Assembly (NCBI RefSeq): GCF_001890765.1
Contig: NZ_KV878783.1
Coordinates: 3,004,771 to 3,068,770, forward strand
Reading direction: 5' to 3'
From: Spirulina major PCC 6313
Lineage (GTDB): Bacteria; Cyanobacteriota; Cyanobacteriia; Cyanobacteriales; Spirulinaceae
DNA: 64,000 nt
Part shown: positions 24,977 to 34,383 of the stretch, piece after piece
Layout: each line of letters starts with the position of its first letter
Position numbering within the stretch: the stretch's first letter is position 1
Notes under the pieces: model-generated
The model's database searches: none
Told to the model about the DNA's origin: nothing
The model's input: only the letters and a program-made list of their open reading frames with translations
Made by a program: the position numbers and the translations under genes

Positions 24977-27658
24977 ATGGCTGATGATTTTACGGCGTTA
25001 AGTCATGCCCTGCCTCCGCAAAATGTGGAGGCAGAAGAGTCAATCTTAGGGGGGATTTTACTCGATCCGGAGGCGATGGGTCGGGTGGCGGATCTCTTAA
25101 CGCCAGAGGCGTTCTATAACTCGATTCACCGCCGCATCTATACCGCTGCGCTGACGGTGCATCGTCAGGGCAAACCCACCGATTTGATGACGGTGACCAG
25201 TTGGCTCCAGGATCAAGGGGAGCTAGAGGGGATCGGCGGGACGGGAACCCTGGCGCAGTTGGTGGATCGCACGGTGTCGGCGGTGAATATTGACCGCTAT
25301 GCAACGCTGATTGTGGATAAGTATGTGCGGCGACAGTTGATCGCGGCCAGTTATGAGATTGCGGAGTTGGGCTACGACACGACCCAAGAACTAGAGCAGG
25401 TGTTGGATCAATCGGAGCAGAAGGTGTTTCGGTTGACCCAAGAGCGGCCGCAGCAGGGTTTAGTGCATATTTCCGAGTCCCTGATCCAAACCTTTGAGGA
25501 GATTGAAAACCAACAGGACGAGACAACGTTACCGGGGTTATCCTGCGGATTTTATGATTTGGATGCGATGACGAGCGGGTTTCAGCGATCGGATCTGGTG
25601 ATTATTGCCGGGCGGCCCTCAATGGGAAAATGCCTCACCGGGGATACGGAAATCGTTTTGGCGAACGGTGCGGTGCAAACCCTGGCGGACATTTATCGTC
25701 ATCAAACGGCGGAGTTATTGACGTTGGGCGACGATTGGCGATTCCATTGGACGCAGCCATCGGTGTATGTGGATGATGGCATCAAGCCCGTTTTTGAGGT
25801 GAAAACCCGCACCGGGCGGCGGATTGAAACAACGTTATCGCATCCATTTTTAACTATTCTTGGATGGCGATCGCTTGCCCATCTCACCGTCGGCCAAAAA
25901 ATCGCCGTTCCTCGTCATCTTCCCGTCTTCGGTACAACCCAAATTCCCATAGAACAGATTCAATCATTCATAGCATCCAACCTAAAAACAATACCATCGG
26001 TTATTTTTACCCTTCAAAAATCTCAAGTTGCACTATTTTTAAAGTCTCTTTTTGTTATTGACGGCTGGGCGATTGTTGTCAACCAGAATCAGCCAAAAAT
26101 TGGATATACCACAACAAGCGAAACTCTAGCCCGCCAAATTCAACATCTGTTGCTACGCTTTAACATTATCGCCTGTCTTAAAAATACGTCTCACGATCAA
26201 CATTATCCTGTGTGGCAACTCGATATTACGGATCGTCAATCATGCGGGACTTTCATCGCTGAAATGGGTCTTTTCGATCGAGAGATTGGCCTAAATGCAA
26301 TCAACTTAGACGATCCGGAGATGCAAGCAATCGCGACGAGTGATGTCTATTGGGATGAAATTGTCGCCATTACGCCCAAAGGCAATAAACAAGTCTACGA
26401 TTTAACCATTCCCGACCATCATAATTTTGTTGCCAATGATATTTGTGTTCATAACACCAGTTTTGCGCTCAACGTAGCCGCAAATATTGCCAAAATTCAT
26501 CAATTGCCGATCGCAATTTTTAGCTTGGAAATGTCTAAAGAACAACTTGCCCAGCGGTTGCTCGCGGGGGAGGCGGCGGTGGAGAGTAATCGTCTGCGAT
26601 CGGGGCGGATTGATTCAACGGAAATGGATCGGATCACGGCTGCCATTGGGACATTATCCGAATTGCCAATCTATATTGACGACAGTGCAACCCTGTCGGT
26701 GTTGCAGTTGCGATCGCAAGTTCGCCGCCTCCAAGCCGAGAAGAAAGGCCAAATCGGGGTAGTGCTGATCGACTATTTGCAACTGATGGAGGGAACGACG
26801 GATAACCGAGTGCAAGAACTCTCGAAAATGACGCGATCGCTCAAAGGTCTCGCCCGTGAAGTGAATGCCCCGGTCTTGGTGTTGTCCCAACTCAGTCGCG
26901 GTGTCGAGTCCCGCACCAATAAACGCCCGATGATGTCGGATTTGAGGGAATGTGTCACGGGTGACACTCTCGTTTGGTTGGCAGATGGGCGACGAGTTGC
27001 GATCGCGGATCTAGTGGGACAAAGGCCCGACGTGATCAGCATGAATGAGCAGGGCCGTTTAATCCAAGCCACAGCGGATTGTGTCTGGAAAGTGGGCATG
27101 AAGCCCGTGTTTGAACTGACCACCGTCAGCGGTCGCAAAATCAAAGCCACGGGTAAACATCGGCTCTATACCTTCAACGGGTGGCAATCGGTTCAAGCGT
27201 TAAACATCGGCGATCGCCTGGCTGTGGCTAACTCTATACCGATGTTAGTTGCTGGTGAAATCAGTCACGTTGCAGTCACGCTGACCCGCGCTCGTGGGGA
27301 CAGTAACGCGAATCGTCGCAGCAGGACGGGATTGCCAAAATACGCCACATCAACGCTAGATTGGGACGAAATTGCTGCGATCAAACCTGTGGGGGTTGAG
27401 CCTGTTTATGATCTGACCGTGCCTGGGCCAGCGTCGTGGCTGGCGGATGGGATTGTGTCTCATAATTCCGGAAGCATTGAACAGGATGCAGATTTGATCT
27501 TGATGTTGTATCGCGATGCTTATTACAATCCTGATTCCCCCGATCGCAACGTGGCCGAAGCGATTATCGTCAAACACCGCAATGGCCCCACGGGGACGGT
27601 GCGCCTCCTGTTCCGGCCGGAGTTGACCCAGTTTGAAAATTTGGCGGGTGAGATGTGA
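24977..27658 (+). CDS. dnaB: Replicative DNA helicase DnaB interrupted by two inteins
   Basis: The precursor is 893 aa; removing two inteins (residues 219-493 and 659-830) leaves a 446-aa helicase of normal length. DnaB is the hexameric 5'-3' helicase at the replication fork. The extein has the N-terminal domain (residues about 10-115), a Walker A split by the first intein (GRPSMGK then TSFALNVAAN), Walker B (IGVVLIDYLQLM), SRGVESRTNKRPMMSDLRE, and the C-terminal QDADLILMLYRDAYYNP and RNGPTGTVRLLF. Both inteins sit in active-site motifs, so protein splicing is essential for function. It starts at ATG 24977, close behind the coiled-coil gene. dnaG lies 5 kb away on the other strand. Confidence 0.96.
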   Translation: MADDFTALSHALPPQNVEAEESILGGILLDPEAMGRVADLLTPEAFYNSIHRRIYTAALTVHRQGKPTDLMTVTSWLQDQGELEGIGGTGTLAQLVDRTVSAVNIDRYATLIVDKYVRRQLIAASYEIAELGYDTTQELEQVLDQSEQKVFRLTQERPQQGLVHISESLIQTFEEIENQQDETTLPGLSCGFYDLDAMTSGFQRSDLVIIAGRPSMGKCLTGDTEIVLANGAVQTLADIYRHQTAELLTLGDDWRFHWTQPSVYVDDGIKPVFEVKTRTGRRIETTLSHPFLTILGWRSLAHLTVGQKIAVPRHLPVFGTTQIPIEQIQSFIASNLKTIPSVIFTLQKSQVALFLKSLFVIDGWAIVVNQNQPKIGYTTTSETLARQIQHLLLRFNIIACLKNTSHDQHYPVWQLDITDRQSCGTFIAEMGLFDREIGLNAINLDDPEMQAIATSDVYWDEIVAITPKGNKQVYDLTIPDHHNFVANDICVHNTSFALNVAANIAKIHQLPIAIFSLEMSKEQLAQRLLAGEAAVESNRLRSGRIDSTEMDRITAAIGTLSELPIYIDDSATLSVLQLRSQVRRLQAEKKGQIGVVLIDYLQLMEGTTDNRVQELSKMTRSLKGLAREVNAPVLVLSQLSRGVESRTNKRPMMSDLRECVTGDTLVWLADGRRVAIADLVGQRPDVISMNEQGRLIQATADCVWKVGMKPVFELTTVSGRKIKATGKHRLYTFNGWQSVQALNIGDRLAVANSIPMLVAGEISHVAVTLTRARGDSNANRRSRTGLPKYATSTLDWDEIAAIKPVGVEPVYDLTVPGPASWLADGIVSHNSGSIEQDADLILMLYRDAYYNPDSPDRNVAEAIIVKHRNGPTGTVRLLFRPELTQFENLAGEM
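25631..26455 (+). other. Intein 1 in DnaB (Walker A site), degenerate endonuclease domain
   Basis: In-frame 275-residue intein inserted between Lys and Thr of GRPSMGK-T. Block A is CLTGDTEIVLANG (catalytic Cys1), block B is RRIETTLSHPFLTILG, block F is VYDLTIPDHHNFVAND, and block G ends VHN followed by Thr+1. About 130 residues between B and F resemble a worn-down LAGLIDADG endonuclease: VALFLKSLFVIDGWAIV and YTTTSETLARQIQHLLLRF keep family spacing, but the acidic signature is poor and only one motif is visible. Splicing residues are intact. This part is more A/T-rich than the flanking extein. Confidence 0.93.
26951..27466 (+). other. Intein 2 in DnaB, mini-intein without endonuclease
   Basis: In-frame 172-residue mini-intein starting CVTGDTLVWLADGRRV (Cys1), with block B RKIKATGKHRLYTFNG, block F VYDLTVPGPASWLADG and C-terminal IVSHN, followed by Ser+1. 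There is no endonuclease. It is inserted after DLRE and before SGSIEQD. In the well-known Synechocystis and Nostoc DnaB inteins the break is, from memory, after DLRESG and before SIEQD; here the junction is two residues earlier, while Ser remains the +1 nucleophile. Splicing motifs look complete. Confidence 0.93.
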
Positions 27659-27695
27659 GGCGATCGCCCTCGGCGTAATCCCCTTGTGATCCTGA

Positions 27696-29039
27696 TTAGC
27701 TCACCGTTGCAGTGGGTTGGGGATCGGATGGGGCGGGGGTGGGTTCGAGGGATTCAATGATGCTGACCAGTTCGCGCTCAAAGAGAATGTGGGAGCGGTT
27801 GGTTTTGCCGCCGATAAAGAAGCGATCGCCCGCCTGAAGTGCCCAAATTTGCGAATGGGACACATAGCTCATCACCACCCCCACCATTAACAGCCCAAAC
27901 CCGGCATAGACCAAGGGCACACCGGGATCGGCCTTAATTTGCAGGCCCGTGCTGCCGATTACCTTCACCACGCTTAAGCGTAGATCCTCATCCAATTGCA
28001 GCGCCGTGCCTTCGCGCACCGCACCGAGGGGATTACCATCCTGGCCATAGACCAAGAGCAGCCCTTGTAAATCCCGCGCCACCAAGGACACCCCCGTGCT
28101 CATGTCGGGCTTGGTGGGAACCCAGGTTCCCCAAAAACGACCACTGCTGCCGGTTTTCAAGGGAGCCATGGGCAGTTGAAAAATGGGGCTATTGTTGACG
28201 CGCACCTGCACGCCGTCAATGCCCCAATTGGTTTGGTAGAGGGTGACACCGCGATGGCGCAGGGGATGGTTGACGGAAATGGTTTGGCGATCGCGCTCAG
28301 TGCCCTCTTGATCCACCACGGACAAATCCGAATAAAACTGATCAATATTGCCCTCGGCGGTGTAGTCAATCCAGAAGCGATTCACCTTGATTTCCCAATC
28401 GTGGGGAATCTGGGAGGCGGAAAAGGGCCCCGCATCGATCACATTGGTGATCCCCCGTTGAGCACCGCTGGGGATCACTTCCTGGGCAAAAAAGCCACTC
28501 AACGATCCCCACACGGCCCCGGCCAGAATCAACAACATACTGACATGCACCACAATCGGCCCAATCTTGCCGATCAACCCCTTGCGAGCATAAAGACGGT
28601 GATCCTCTTGAAAGAGGGTGTAGCCCTTGGCGGTGAGGAGGGGCGCGAGGGTGGTGAGGGAACCGCTGCTCAGTTCGGCACTGAGGGCGAGTTTTTCAAA
28701 GGCTTTGGGCTGGTCGTAGTAGTTCCAGCGCCGGGCGGTTTTGAGGGCGGGCCATTGGCGGAGATAGCTGCAAGCGGTGAGGCTGGCGGCGAGCAAGACC
28801 AAGAGGGCGAGAAACCACGGGGTGCGGTAGACATGATCAAGGCCGAGCAAACCAATCACCCGCCAGGTGAGAAAGCCGAAGAGGGCGGGATGTTCGGGGT
28901 AGTTGCTTTGGTAGTAGCCGATGCTTTGGCCCTGTTCGATCACAGTGCCGCTGATGCTGAAGAGGGCGATCGCTAATAACAAGACAATGGCTAACCGCAG
29001 ATCGGCCAAAATTCGGAGGCTTCGACGCAAAATCATCAT
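27696..29039 (-). CDS. ccs1: Cytochrome c biogenesis protein Ccs1 (ResB-type)
   Basis: Component of the system II machinery that, with CcsA, delivers and attaches haem to c-type cytochromes on the lumenal side of thylakoid or periplasmic membranes. The start is placed at the Met at 29039 ([18 protein letters not shown]); the 13 upstream residues are Pro-rich. Membrane helices: [38 protein letters not shown], and [21 protein letters not shown] large lumenal domain follows, then a last helix near [20 protein letters not shown]. The architecture and length of 447 aa match Ccs1. No ccsA lies nearby. Confidence 0.9.
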   Translation of the reverse strand: MMILRRSLRILADLRLAIVLLLAIALFSISGTVIEQGQSIGYYQSNYPEHPALFGFLTWRVIGLLGLDHVYRTPWFLALLVLLAASLTACSYLRQWPALKTARRWNYYDQPKAFEKLALSAELSSGSLTTLAPLLTAKGYTLFQEDHRLYARKGLIGKIGPIVVHVSMLLILAGAVWGSLSGFFAQEVIPSGAQRGITNVIDAGPFSASQIPHDWEIKVNRFWIDYTAEGNIDQFYSDLSVVDQEGTERDRQTISVNHPLRHRGVTLYQTNWGIDGVQVRVNNSPIFQLPMAPLKTGSSGRFWGTWVPTKPDMSTGVSLVARDLQGLLLVYGQDGNPLGAVREGTALQLDEDLRLSVVKVIGSTGLQIKADPGVPLVYAGFGLLMVGVVMSYVSHSQIWALQAGDRFFIGGKTNRSHILFERELVSIIESLEPTPAPSDPQPTATVS

Positions 29040-29126
29040 GGGGCGAGGGAGGGTAAGGAGAGGAGGGCAGGGGGGCAAATCTCGATCCTAGCAAGATTCA
29101 CCCCCCTGCCGGTGCGATCGCGCCGG

Positions 29127-29741
29127 TTAAAATTCGAGGCCCGCTTGGGCTTTGATCCCCTGCTCTTTAAACGGATGTTTAAGCAGGGTCATTTCCGTGG
29201 CCAGATCCGCCCGCTCAATCAAGGCCGCTGGCGCACCCCGCCCCGTCAGGATGACATGGGAATCCTCCGGTTTTTCGGCGAGTCCCGCCAACACCGTTTC
29301 CACATCGAGATAGCCCAATTTCAGGGCAATATTCACTTCATCGAGGAGCACAAGACGATAGGCAGGATCACGGATGAAGTCTAGGGCGGTGCGCCAGGCT
29401 TCCTGGGCTTTGGCGATGTCGCGATCGCGGTCTTGGGTATCCCAGGTAAAGCCTTCGCCCATGGCCCGAAACACGAGTTGATCCCCGAACCGTTCGAGCA
29501 CCGCTTTTTCCGCCGGTTCCCAGGCCCCTTTAATAAACTGCACGATCGCCACCTGATAGCCATGGCCCAGGGAACGCATCACCATCCCCAAGGCGGCGGT
29601 GGTTTTGCCTTTCCCGTTCCCGGTATGGACGATCACCAGACCTTTTTGGTTATTCGCTGCGGCAATGCGTTCGGCTTGGACGGCCTGGCGACGCTGCATT
29701 TTCTGTTGGTATTGTTCCGCCGTCAAATTCTGATCGGTCAT
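29127..29741 (-). CDS. cobO: Corrinoid adenosyltransferase (CobO/BtuR type)
   Basis: Transfers the adenosyl group of ATP to cob(I)alamin precursors in adenosylcobalamin synthesis; cytosolic. The 204 aa show the family P-loop VIVHTGNGKGKTTAALGMVM near residue 36, QFIKGAWEPAEKAVL, GEGFTWDTQDRDRD, LVLLDEVNIALKLGYL and the C-terminal TGRGAPAALIERADLATEM. Its start codon overlaps the stop of the DUF2993 gene by 4 bp (ATGA), so the two are probably translationally coupled. Another cobalamin gene, cobM, lies at 57064. No cobalamin riboswitch was recognised upstream. Confidence 0.95.
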   Translation of the reverse strand: MTDQNLTAEQYQQKMQRRQAVQAERIAAANNQKGLVIVHTGNGKGKTTAALGMVMRSLGHGYQVAIVQFIKGAWEPAEKAVLERFGDQLVFRAMGEGFTWDTQDRDRDIAKAQEAWRTALDFIRDPAYRLVLLDEVNIALKLGYLDVETVLAGLAEKPEDSHVILTGRGAPAALIERADLATEMTLLKHPFKEQGIKAQAGLEF

Positions 29742-30451
29742 GGGGTCTCTTCTGCTGGGGTGATGGTGAGGCCGCCGGTGAGGACAATCTGATCTGGCGC
29801 GATCGCTAGCTCATCGAGTTCCACCTGAGGCCCTAGGTCAATCGTAAAAGCTGGCAGACTCTGGGTAAAGCGATCCGTGCTCAGGGTGAGGGGATTTAAA
29901 CAAAGGGTGTGGGGATCGCCCAAGCTTAACCCACCTTGCAGGGTAATGCTTCGGGGTGATCCGGTAGCGGCGGGGAGCGATCCCGCTAGGGTGAGTTGGC
30001 CTGTGTCAAGGGTGACATGATGCCAGGCGATCGCCTCTAGGGCTAAATCTTGCGGGTCATGGGCGGGGATCACCAGGGCTACGGCATCCCGGAGGCCGGT
30101 GGCGAGGAGATCGGAGGCGAGGGAGGCTTGTAAATCTGCCGCCGTGAGCCGCACTGATCCCCGCACCGGCACCGGTTCTAAGAGGCGGAACGGTTTGCCT
30201 TTGAGCATTTGCCCCACGTTGATCCGGATCATGGCTCCGGTTAAGCTGGCGTGGCGAATGTGAATGCCTTGATAGCTGGCATGGTCGGCGCTGAGGGCAA
30301 TGTGGGGGATAAACCCGGTGAGCAGTTGGCGGTTTTTGCTGGTGATCTGCACCTGGAGGTTTTCGACGTGATCGAGTTGCGATCGCAACCACAACGACAA
30401 AGCTGGGGACAGAACATGACTCACCCAGGTGGATGGCGGCTGTGTAATCAT
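29738..30451 (-). CDS. DUF2993 (LmeA-like) lipid-binding domain protein
   Basis: Start placed at the Met at 30451 (MITQPPSTWVSHVLSPALSLW) in preference to 30502. The 237 residues fit the DUF2993 pattern: an amphipathic N-terminal helix, VENLQVQITSKNRQLLTGFIPHI-type beta strands, YQGIHIRHASLTGAMIRIN and a second half of alternating beta strands ending in LTGGLTITP. Family members are thought to bind phospholipid or act in envelope lipid transport. There is no signal peptide, which is usual in the cyanobacterial versions. Coupled to cobO by a 4-bp overlap. Confidence 0.75.
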   Translation of the reverse strand: MITQPPSTWVSHVLSPALSLWLRSQLDHVENLQVQITSKNRQLLTGFIPHIALSADHASYQGIHIRHASLTGAMIRINVGQMLKGKPFRLLEPVPVRGSVRLTAADLQASLASDLLATGLRDAVALVIPAHDPQDLALEAIAWHHVTLDTGQLTLAGSLPAATGSPRSITLQGGLSLGDPHTLCLNPLTLSTDRFTQSLPAFTIDLGPQVELDELAIAPDQIVLTGGLTITPAEETP

Positions 30452-30650
30452 CAATAAATTTGATTTACGGTGTTTGGATTTTAATTTTTCCTGATTTGTC
30501 AACCCAATTTAAGCGGAAATTGGCTGATTTACGCTGCGAGTCCAACGACTGTTCCAGAAATCTTGTAATATTTGTACATAGTTAAAGTCCATACCGCGCT
30601 ATAACTACAGACGTGAACCGTTGTACTGAATCAATGTCATTGCCGACTCT

Positions 30651-31448
30651 ATGTCCGAACGAGTCCAGAAAATCTTGGCCCGACAGGGGAATGTTTCGCG
30701 GCGGCAGGCGGAAGACCTAATCCGTGCCGGGCGAGTGTGCCTCAACGGTCAGGTTGTGGAACTCGGCCAAAAAGCTGATCCGGATTGCGATCGCCTTACC
30801 CTTGACGGTCAAGTCATCACAACGGCATCTGCCCCCAGGCCCATCTACCTGTTACTCAATAAACCCCGTGGTGTCGTCTCCACCTGTCTTGATCCCCAAG
30901 GGCGACAAACGGTCATTGATTGTGTCACTCCTCCAGGGAAAACCCGCCCTCGTATTTATCCCGTCGGTCGTCTTGACGCAGACTCAACAGGTGCTATCCT
31001 ACTAACGAATGATGGTGATTTGACCCTCAAACTCACCCATCCTCGCTATCATCTGCCCAAGACCTACCATGTTTGGGTCAAGGGTCAACCGAGTGCGAAC
31101 AGTCTGCACCAGTGGCGCACAGGAGTCATGCTTAACCATCGCAAAACTCAGCCCGCTCAAGTGACTGTTCTCGACGTTACCCCCCAGAAAACGCGGCTCT
31201 GTATCATCTTGCACGAGGGTCGTAATCGCCAAATTCGCCGGGTTGCAGAACAATTGGGATACCCTGTTCTCGCCCTCCACCGGGTTGCGATCGGGACGCT
31301 CAAACTCAACACCCCCCAGACCAAGCTTCTCTCACCGGGTCAGTATCGCACGGTCAGTTCCGCTGAGATTATGCAGCACTTGTTACCCAGTTCCTCGTCT
31401 TCTTCCTTCAACTTGCCGATCACTACTGCGGAGAATTCTGTATGCTAA
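30651..31448 (+). CDS. rRNA pseudouridine synthase (RsuA/RluB family)
   Basis: Isomerises a specific uridine in rRNA. The 265 aa carry an N-terminal S4 RNA-binding domain (RVQKILARQGNVSRRQAEDL, then IRAGRVCLNGQVV) and the catalytic domain with LLNKPRGVVST, the catalytic Asp in PVGRLDADSTGAILLTNDGD, KTYHVWVKG and the late LHEGRNRQIRRVAEQLG. The sequence does not separate RluB (23S) from RsuA (16S). Its last 7 nt overlap the start of the RodZ-like gene, implying an operon. The C-terminal 15 residues are Ser-rich. Confidence 0.9.
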   Translation: MSERVQKILARQGNVSRRQAEDLIRAGRVCLNGQVVELGQKADPDCDRLTLDGQVITTASAPRPIYLLLNKPRGVVSTCLDPQGRQTVIDCVTPPGKTRPRIYPVGRLDADSTGAILLTNDGDLTLKLTHPRYHLPKTYHVWVKGQPSANSLHQWRTGVMLNHRKTQPAQVTVLDVTPQKTRLCIILHEGRNRQIRRVAEQLGYPVLALHRVAIGTLKLNTPQTKLLSPGQYRTVSSAEIMQHLLPSSSSSSFNLPITTAENSVC

Positions 31449-32251
31449 CCCCAAATAATCGCCTGACCTCCGACCAAGGGGAAAAGCTCAGAGAACTGGG
31501 TCTTTATCTCCATGAGGTGCGCGGACAGCGATCGCTTTCCCTGGATGCACTATCCACCAAAACCCGCATCCCCACGCGCCTGCTCGAAGCGATCGAAACC
31601 GCCAACAGCGATGCACTGCCTGAACCCATCTACATTCGGGCCCTGATTCAGCGGGTTGGCGATGCCCTCCAGGTCAATGGAGCCGAACTCGCCGCTGCTT
31701 TTCCAGTGGAAACCACACTCCAATCGATCAAACCCACCTGGAAGCCGGTGTCGTCCTCACAGTTGCGCCCCTTTCACATGTACATGGTGTACATCATTGT
31801 CTTGATTGGCGCTGTGAGTGGTTTGTCTCTTTTGATTCGTCCCCCGGCTGCCAATGTGGCCCAAGACGCTGAACCCCCGACGGAAACGACCGCGAACGAC
31901 ACATCCCCCACCCAACCTGTGGCGGATGTCCAAGATACTGCTGTGAATACATCGGCAGAATCACCTCAGCAGCAGACAGAAACCCAGATTTCCAGCGATC
32001 AAGTGGTGGTCTCGATGACCCTTCAGGATGATTGTTGGTTGCGGGTGGTGGCCGATGGCAGTGTGGTCTTTGAAGGCACATTGCCGAAAGGAGAAAAACG
32101 CACCTGGGAAGCGAAAGAGCAAATCACGGTGATGGCGGGGAATGCTGGCGGCGTGGTGGTTGCGATTAATAACGAAGAAGCGAAGCCGTTGGGGAATCCG
32201 GGATCGGTGGAAACCGTTACCTATCGCCCCCCCACGGAAGCCCCCTCTTAA
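31442..32251 (+). CDS. RodZ-like helix-turn-helix membrane protein
   Basis: A 269-residue protein with an N-terminal Cro-like helix-turn-helix of the RodZ type (LGLYLHEVRGQRSLSLDALS, then TRIPTRLLEAIE), PEPIYIRALIQRVGDALQVNG, a single membrane helix near 115-133 (YMVYIIVLIGAVSGLSLLI), a Thr/Gln/Glu-rich linker, and a C-terminal DUF4115-type beta domain (DDCWLRVVADGSVVFEGTLP). RodZ links MreB filaments to the wall machinery in rod-shaped cells. It starts within the last codons of the pseudouridine synthase gene. Confidence 0.82.
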   Translation: MLTPNNRLTSDQGEKLRELGLYLHEVRGQRSLSLDALSTKTRIPTRLLEAIETANSDALPEPIYIRALIQRVGDALQVNGAELAAAFPVETTLQSIKPTWKPVSSSQLRPFHMYMVYIIVLIGAVSGLSLLIRPPAANVAQDAEPPTETTANDTSPTQPVADVQDTAVNTSAESPQQQTETQISSDQVVVSMTLQDDCWLRVVADGSVVFEGTLPKGEKRTWEAKEQITVMAGNAGGVVVAINNEEAKPLGNPGSVETVTYRPPTEAPS

Positions 32252-32294
32252 GCGAATAACCGGCTCCATCGACTTGTCGGCTGCAACGGTGTGA

Positions 32295-34253
32295 TTAGTC
32301 CGGGGCAAGCTCGATCACGTCGAGGAGGGAGGCGCAGCGTTGTTGATCGAGTTCGCGGATTTTTTGGTCGTTGCGGTAGAACTCGTTGAGATAGTAGGCG
32401 TGGGTTTGGGGATCGGCTTGGGGGTCGAGGGTTTGCCAGCGATTGAGGCAATAGGTGCGGTTTTTTTCGTAGCTGACCCGTTCGAGGGAGGCGATCGCAG
32501 CTTTCACCAAAAGTCCCGCCCGTTCGATGTCGCGGCGGCGATGTTCGCTGAGGTGGAAGAGGTGTTGCACATTGTCGAGGGATTGCTCGGCCTGGAGGGC
32601 TTGGGCTTGGAGGGCTTGGAGTAGGCGGGGGTGGCGTTGGTCGGGGTCGAGGCTGAGGATCTGTTGCCACAGTTGGCGGTGATGGGAGAGGCTAAACATC
32701 AGGTCGCGCTGATCGAGGTCGGTGATGATTGTTTGGCGTTGGCCGGGACAATGGAGATAGAGAAAGAGGAGCAGTTCTTCGGCCCGTTCGAGGAGGTTGC
32801 GTTGAGAAACGTTGTACAACCGTGATGTCGTATCGTTGGACTGGTCTAAATTAGAGGGTTTTTGTGTTGCATAAGTTTGAACCCTATGTTTTTTTCTATC
32901 TGTTTCAATTCTTGCACGAAGATCTTGTGTGTACCATGTGTACAGACTTTTATCTCCTAGACTCAAAATTTCCACACAAAGCGTCACATATTTTGATCGG
33001 CTCTTGCGAAGTTTGATTTTTTTTAGAATGCTCAGCATTCCCTGAAGAACTTGTTCAAACTGATCAGGCTGCTTTAGATCCTTGCCAACTGCAAGTTGCT
33101 CTAATTGCCAATCCAACCACAGGGGAGCGGTTTGCAGTTGGTGGCGATATTGCTCCACCGCATCGGGTCGAGAGAGTAAAAACTCGTCGGCATCTTTGCC
33201 CCCCGGTAAATTGAGAATCCGCAGTTGAATTTGACCCGTATAAACGAGGGTTTCAACTTCGCGGATCGCTCGCTCGGTGGCTTTGCGACCTGCTGCGTCG
33301 GCATCGAAATTGAGGACGATTTGCTTAGAGTCAGTGTAGCGGGAGAGGTGTTTGAGTTGTGCTTCTCCGAGGGCGGTTCCCAAGGCGGCCACGGCGTGCT
33401 CAATCCCAGCGGCATGGAGGGCGATCACGTCAAAATAGCCTTCGACGAGGACGGCTTGATCCTGTTGCGCGATCGCTTTCTTCGCCCGATCCAGCCCGTA
33501 GAGGGTTTGGCCCTTACTAAACACCTCCGTTTCTGGGGAGTTGAGGTATTTGGGTTCATCGTTGCCCAGGGTGCGACTGCCGAACCCGATGATCCGGCCT
33601 TGGTGGTCAGCAATGGGGATCATGAGGCGATCGCGAAAATAATCATAATACCCCTCCCCCTGTTTGCGGGGTCGCACCAGCCCCGCCTGTTCCACCAACA
33701 GCACCGGGTAACGCTTCCCCTCCACCAAATACCGATACAGTGCCTCCCAGCCCCCCGGCGCATAGCCCAAGCCAAAGGTTTGGATCGTCTGATCACTGAG
33801 GCGGCGTTTTTCCGTTAGGTAGGTGAGGGCGATTTCACCCTCTGGCTGGCGGAGGGCATGCTGATAAAAACTAGCGGCTACTGCCAAAATCTCGTAAAGC
33901 TGTTCCCGTAGGGATAGCTGTCGCTGAAGTTCCTGACGCTTCTCCGGTGCAAGGGTCTTAATCGGCACTTGATACCGTTCCGCCAAGCGCAGCACCACAT
34001 CCACAAAGGACTGCTGCCCCACCTCCATCAAAAACTTAATCGCGCCGCCCCCCGCCCCACAACCAAAGCAGTAGTACAGTTGCTTCGTGGGCGAGACGCT
34101 AAAGCTCGGTGTTTTTTCATCATGAAACGGACAAAGACCCAGATAGTCCTTCCCCTGCTTCTTGAGCACCACATGCTCCCCCACCACGTCCAGAATATCG
34201 GCGCGATCTTCCACATCTTGAATCGTATCGGGATGAAGGCGGGGAATATCCAT
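32295..34253 (-). CDS. dnaG: DNA primase
   Basis: Makes RNA primers for lagging-strand synthesis, working with DnaB. The start is taken as the Met at 34253 (MDIPRLHPDTIQDVEDR), which matches the conserved N-terminus; the frame extends 19 residues further. The 652 aa show the zinc-binding domain (CPFH then CFGCGAGGGAIKFLM), the catalytic core (FRDRLMIPIADHQGRIIGFG, VEGYFDVIALHAAG, NFDADAAGRKA), and a C-terminal helicase-interaction domain. The middle stretch around 32820-33060 is more A/T-rich and less conserved, as expected for the linker. Intact. Confidence 0.95.
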   Translation of the reverse strand: MDIPRLHPDTIQDVEDRADILDVVGEHVVLKKQGKDYLGLCPFHDEKTPSFSVSPTKQLYYCFGCGAGGGAIKFLMEVGQQSFVDVVLRLAERYQVPIKTLAPEKRQELQRQLSLREQLYEILAVAASFYQHALRQPEGEIALTYLTEKRRLSDQTIQTFGLGYAPGGWEALYRYLVEGKRYPVLLVEQAGLVRPRKQGEGYYDYFRDRLMIPIADHQGRIIGFGSRTLGNDEPKYLNSPETEVFSKGQTLYGLDRAKKAIAQQDQAVLVEGYFDVIALHAAGIEHAVAALGTALGEAQLKHLSRYTDSKQIVLNFDADAAGRKATERAIREVETLVYTGQIQLRILNLPGGKDADEFLLSRPDAVEQYRHQLQTAPLWLDWQLEQLAVGKDLKQPDQFEQVLQGMLSILKKIKLRKSRSKYVTLCVEILSLGDKSLYTWYTQDLRARIETDRKKHRVQTYATQKPSNLDQSNDTTSRLYNVSQRNLLERAEELLLFLYLHCPGQRQTIITDLDQRDLMFSLSHHRQLWQQILSLDPDQRHPRLLQALQAQALQAEQSLDNVQHLFHLSEHRRRDIERAGLLVKAAIASLERVSYEKNRTYCLNRWQTLDPQADPQTHAYYLNEFYRNDQKIRELDQQRCASLLDVIELAPD

Positions 34254-34383
34254 GAGAACCGCAAAAGGGAAAAAAGCCGAAAATCTCTGAGTTTCCAGCC
34301 AAAAGATCATAGACTAGCGGAGAGCTAGCTATTCTGTATTATTAACTTGAGTTGATTGCTTTAAAGGAACAGAGCGAAGGATT

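Noticed and set aside
29742-30650. Cobalamin riboswitch upstream of the cobO operon
   Set aside because: No B12-box-like sequence or long structured leader was recognised before 30451.
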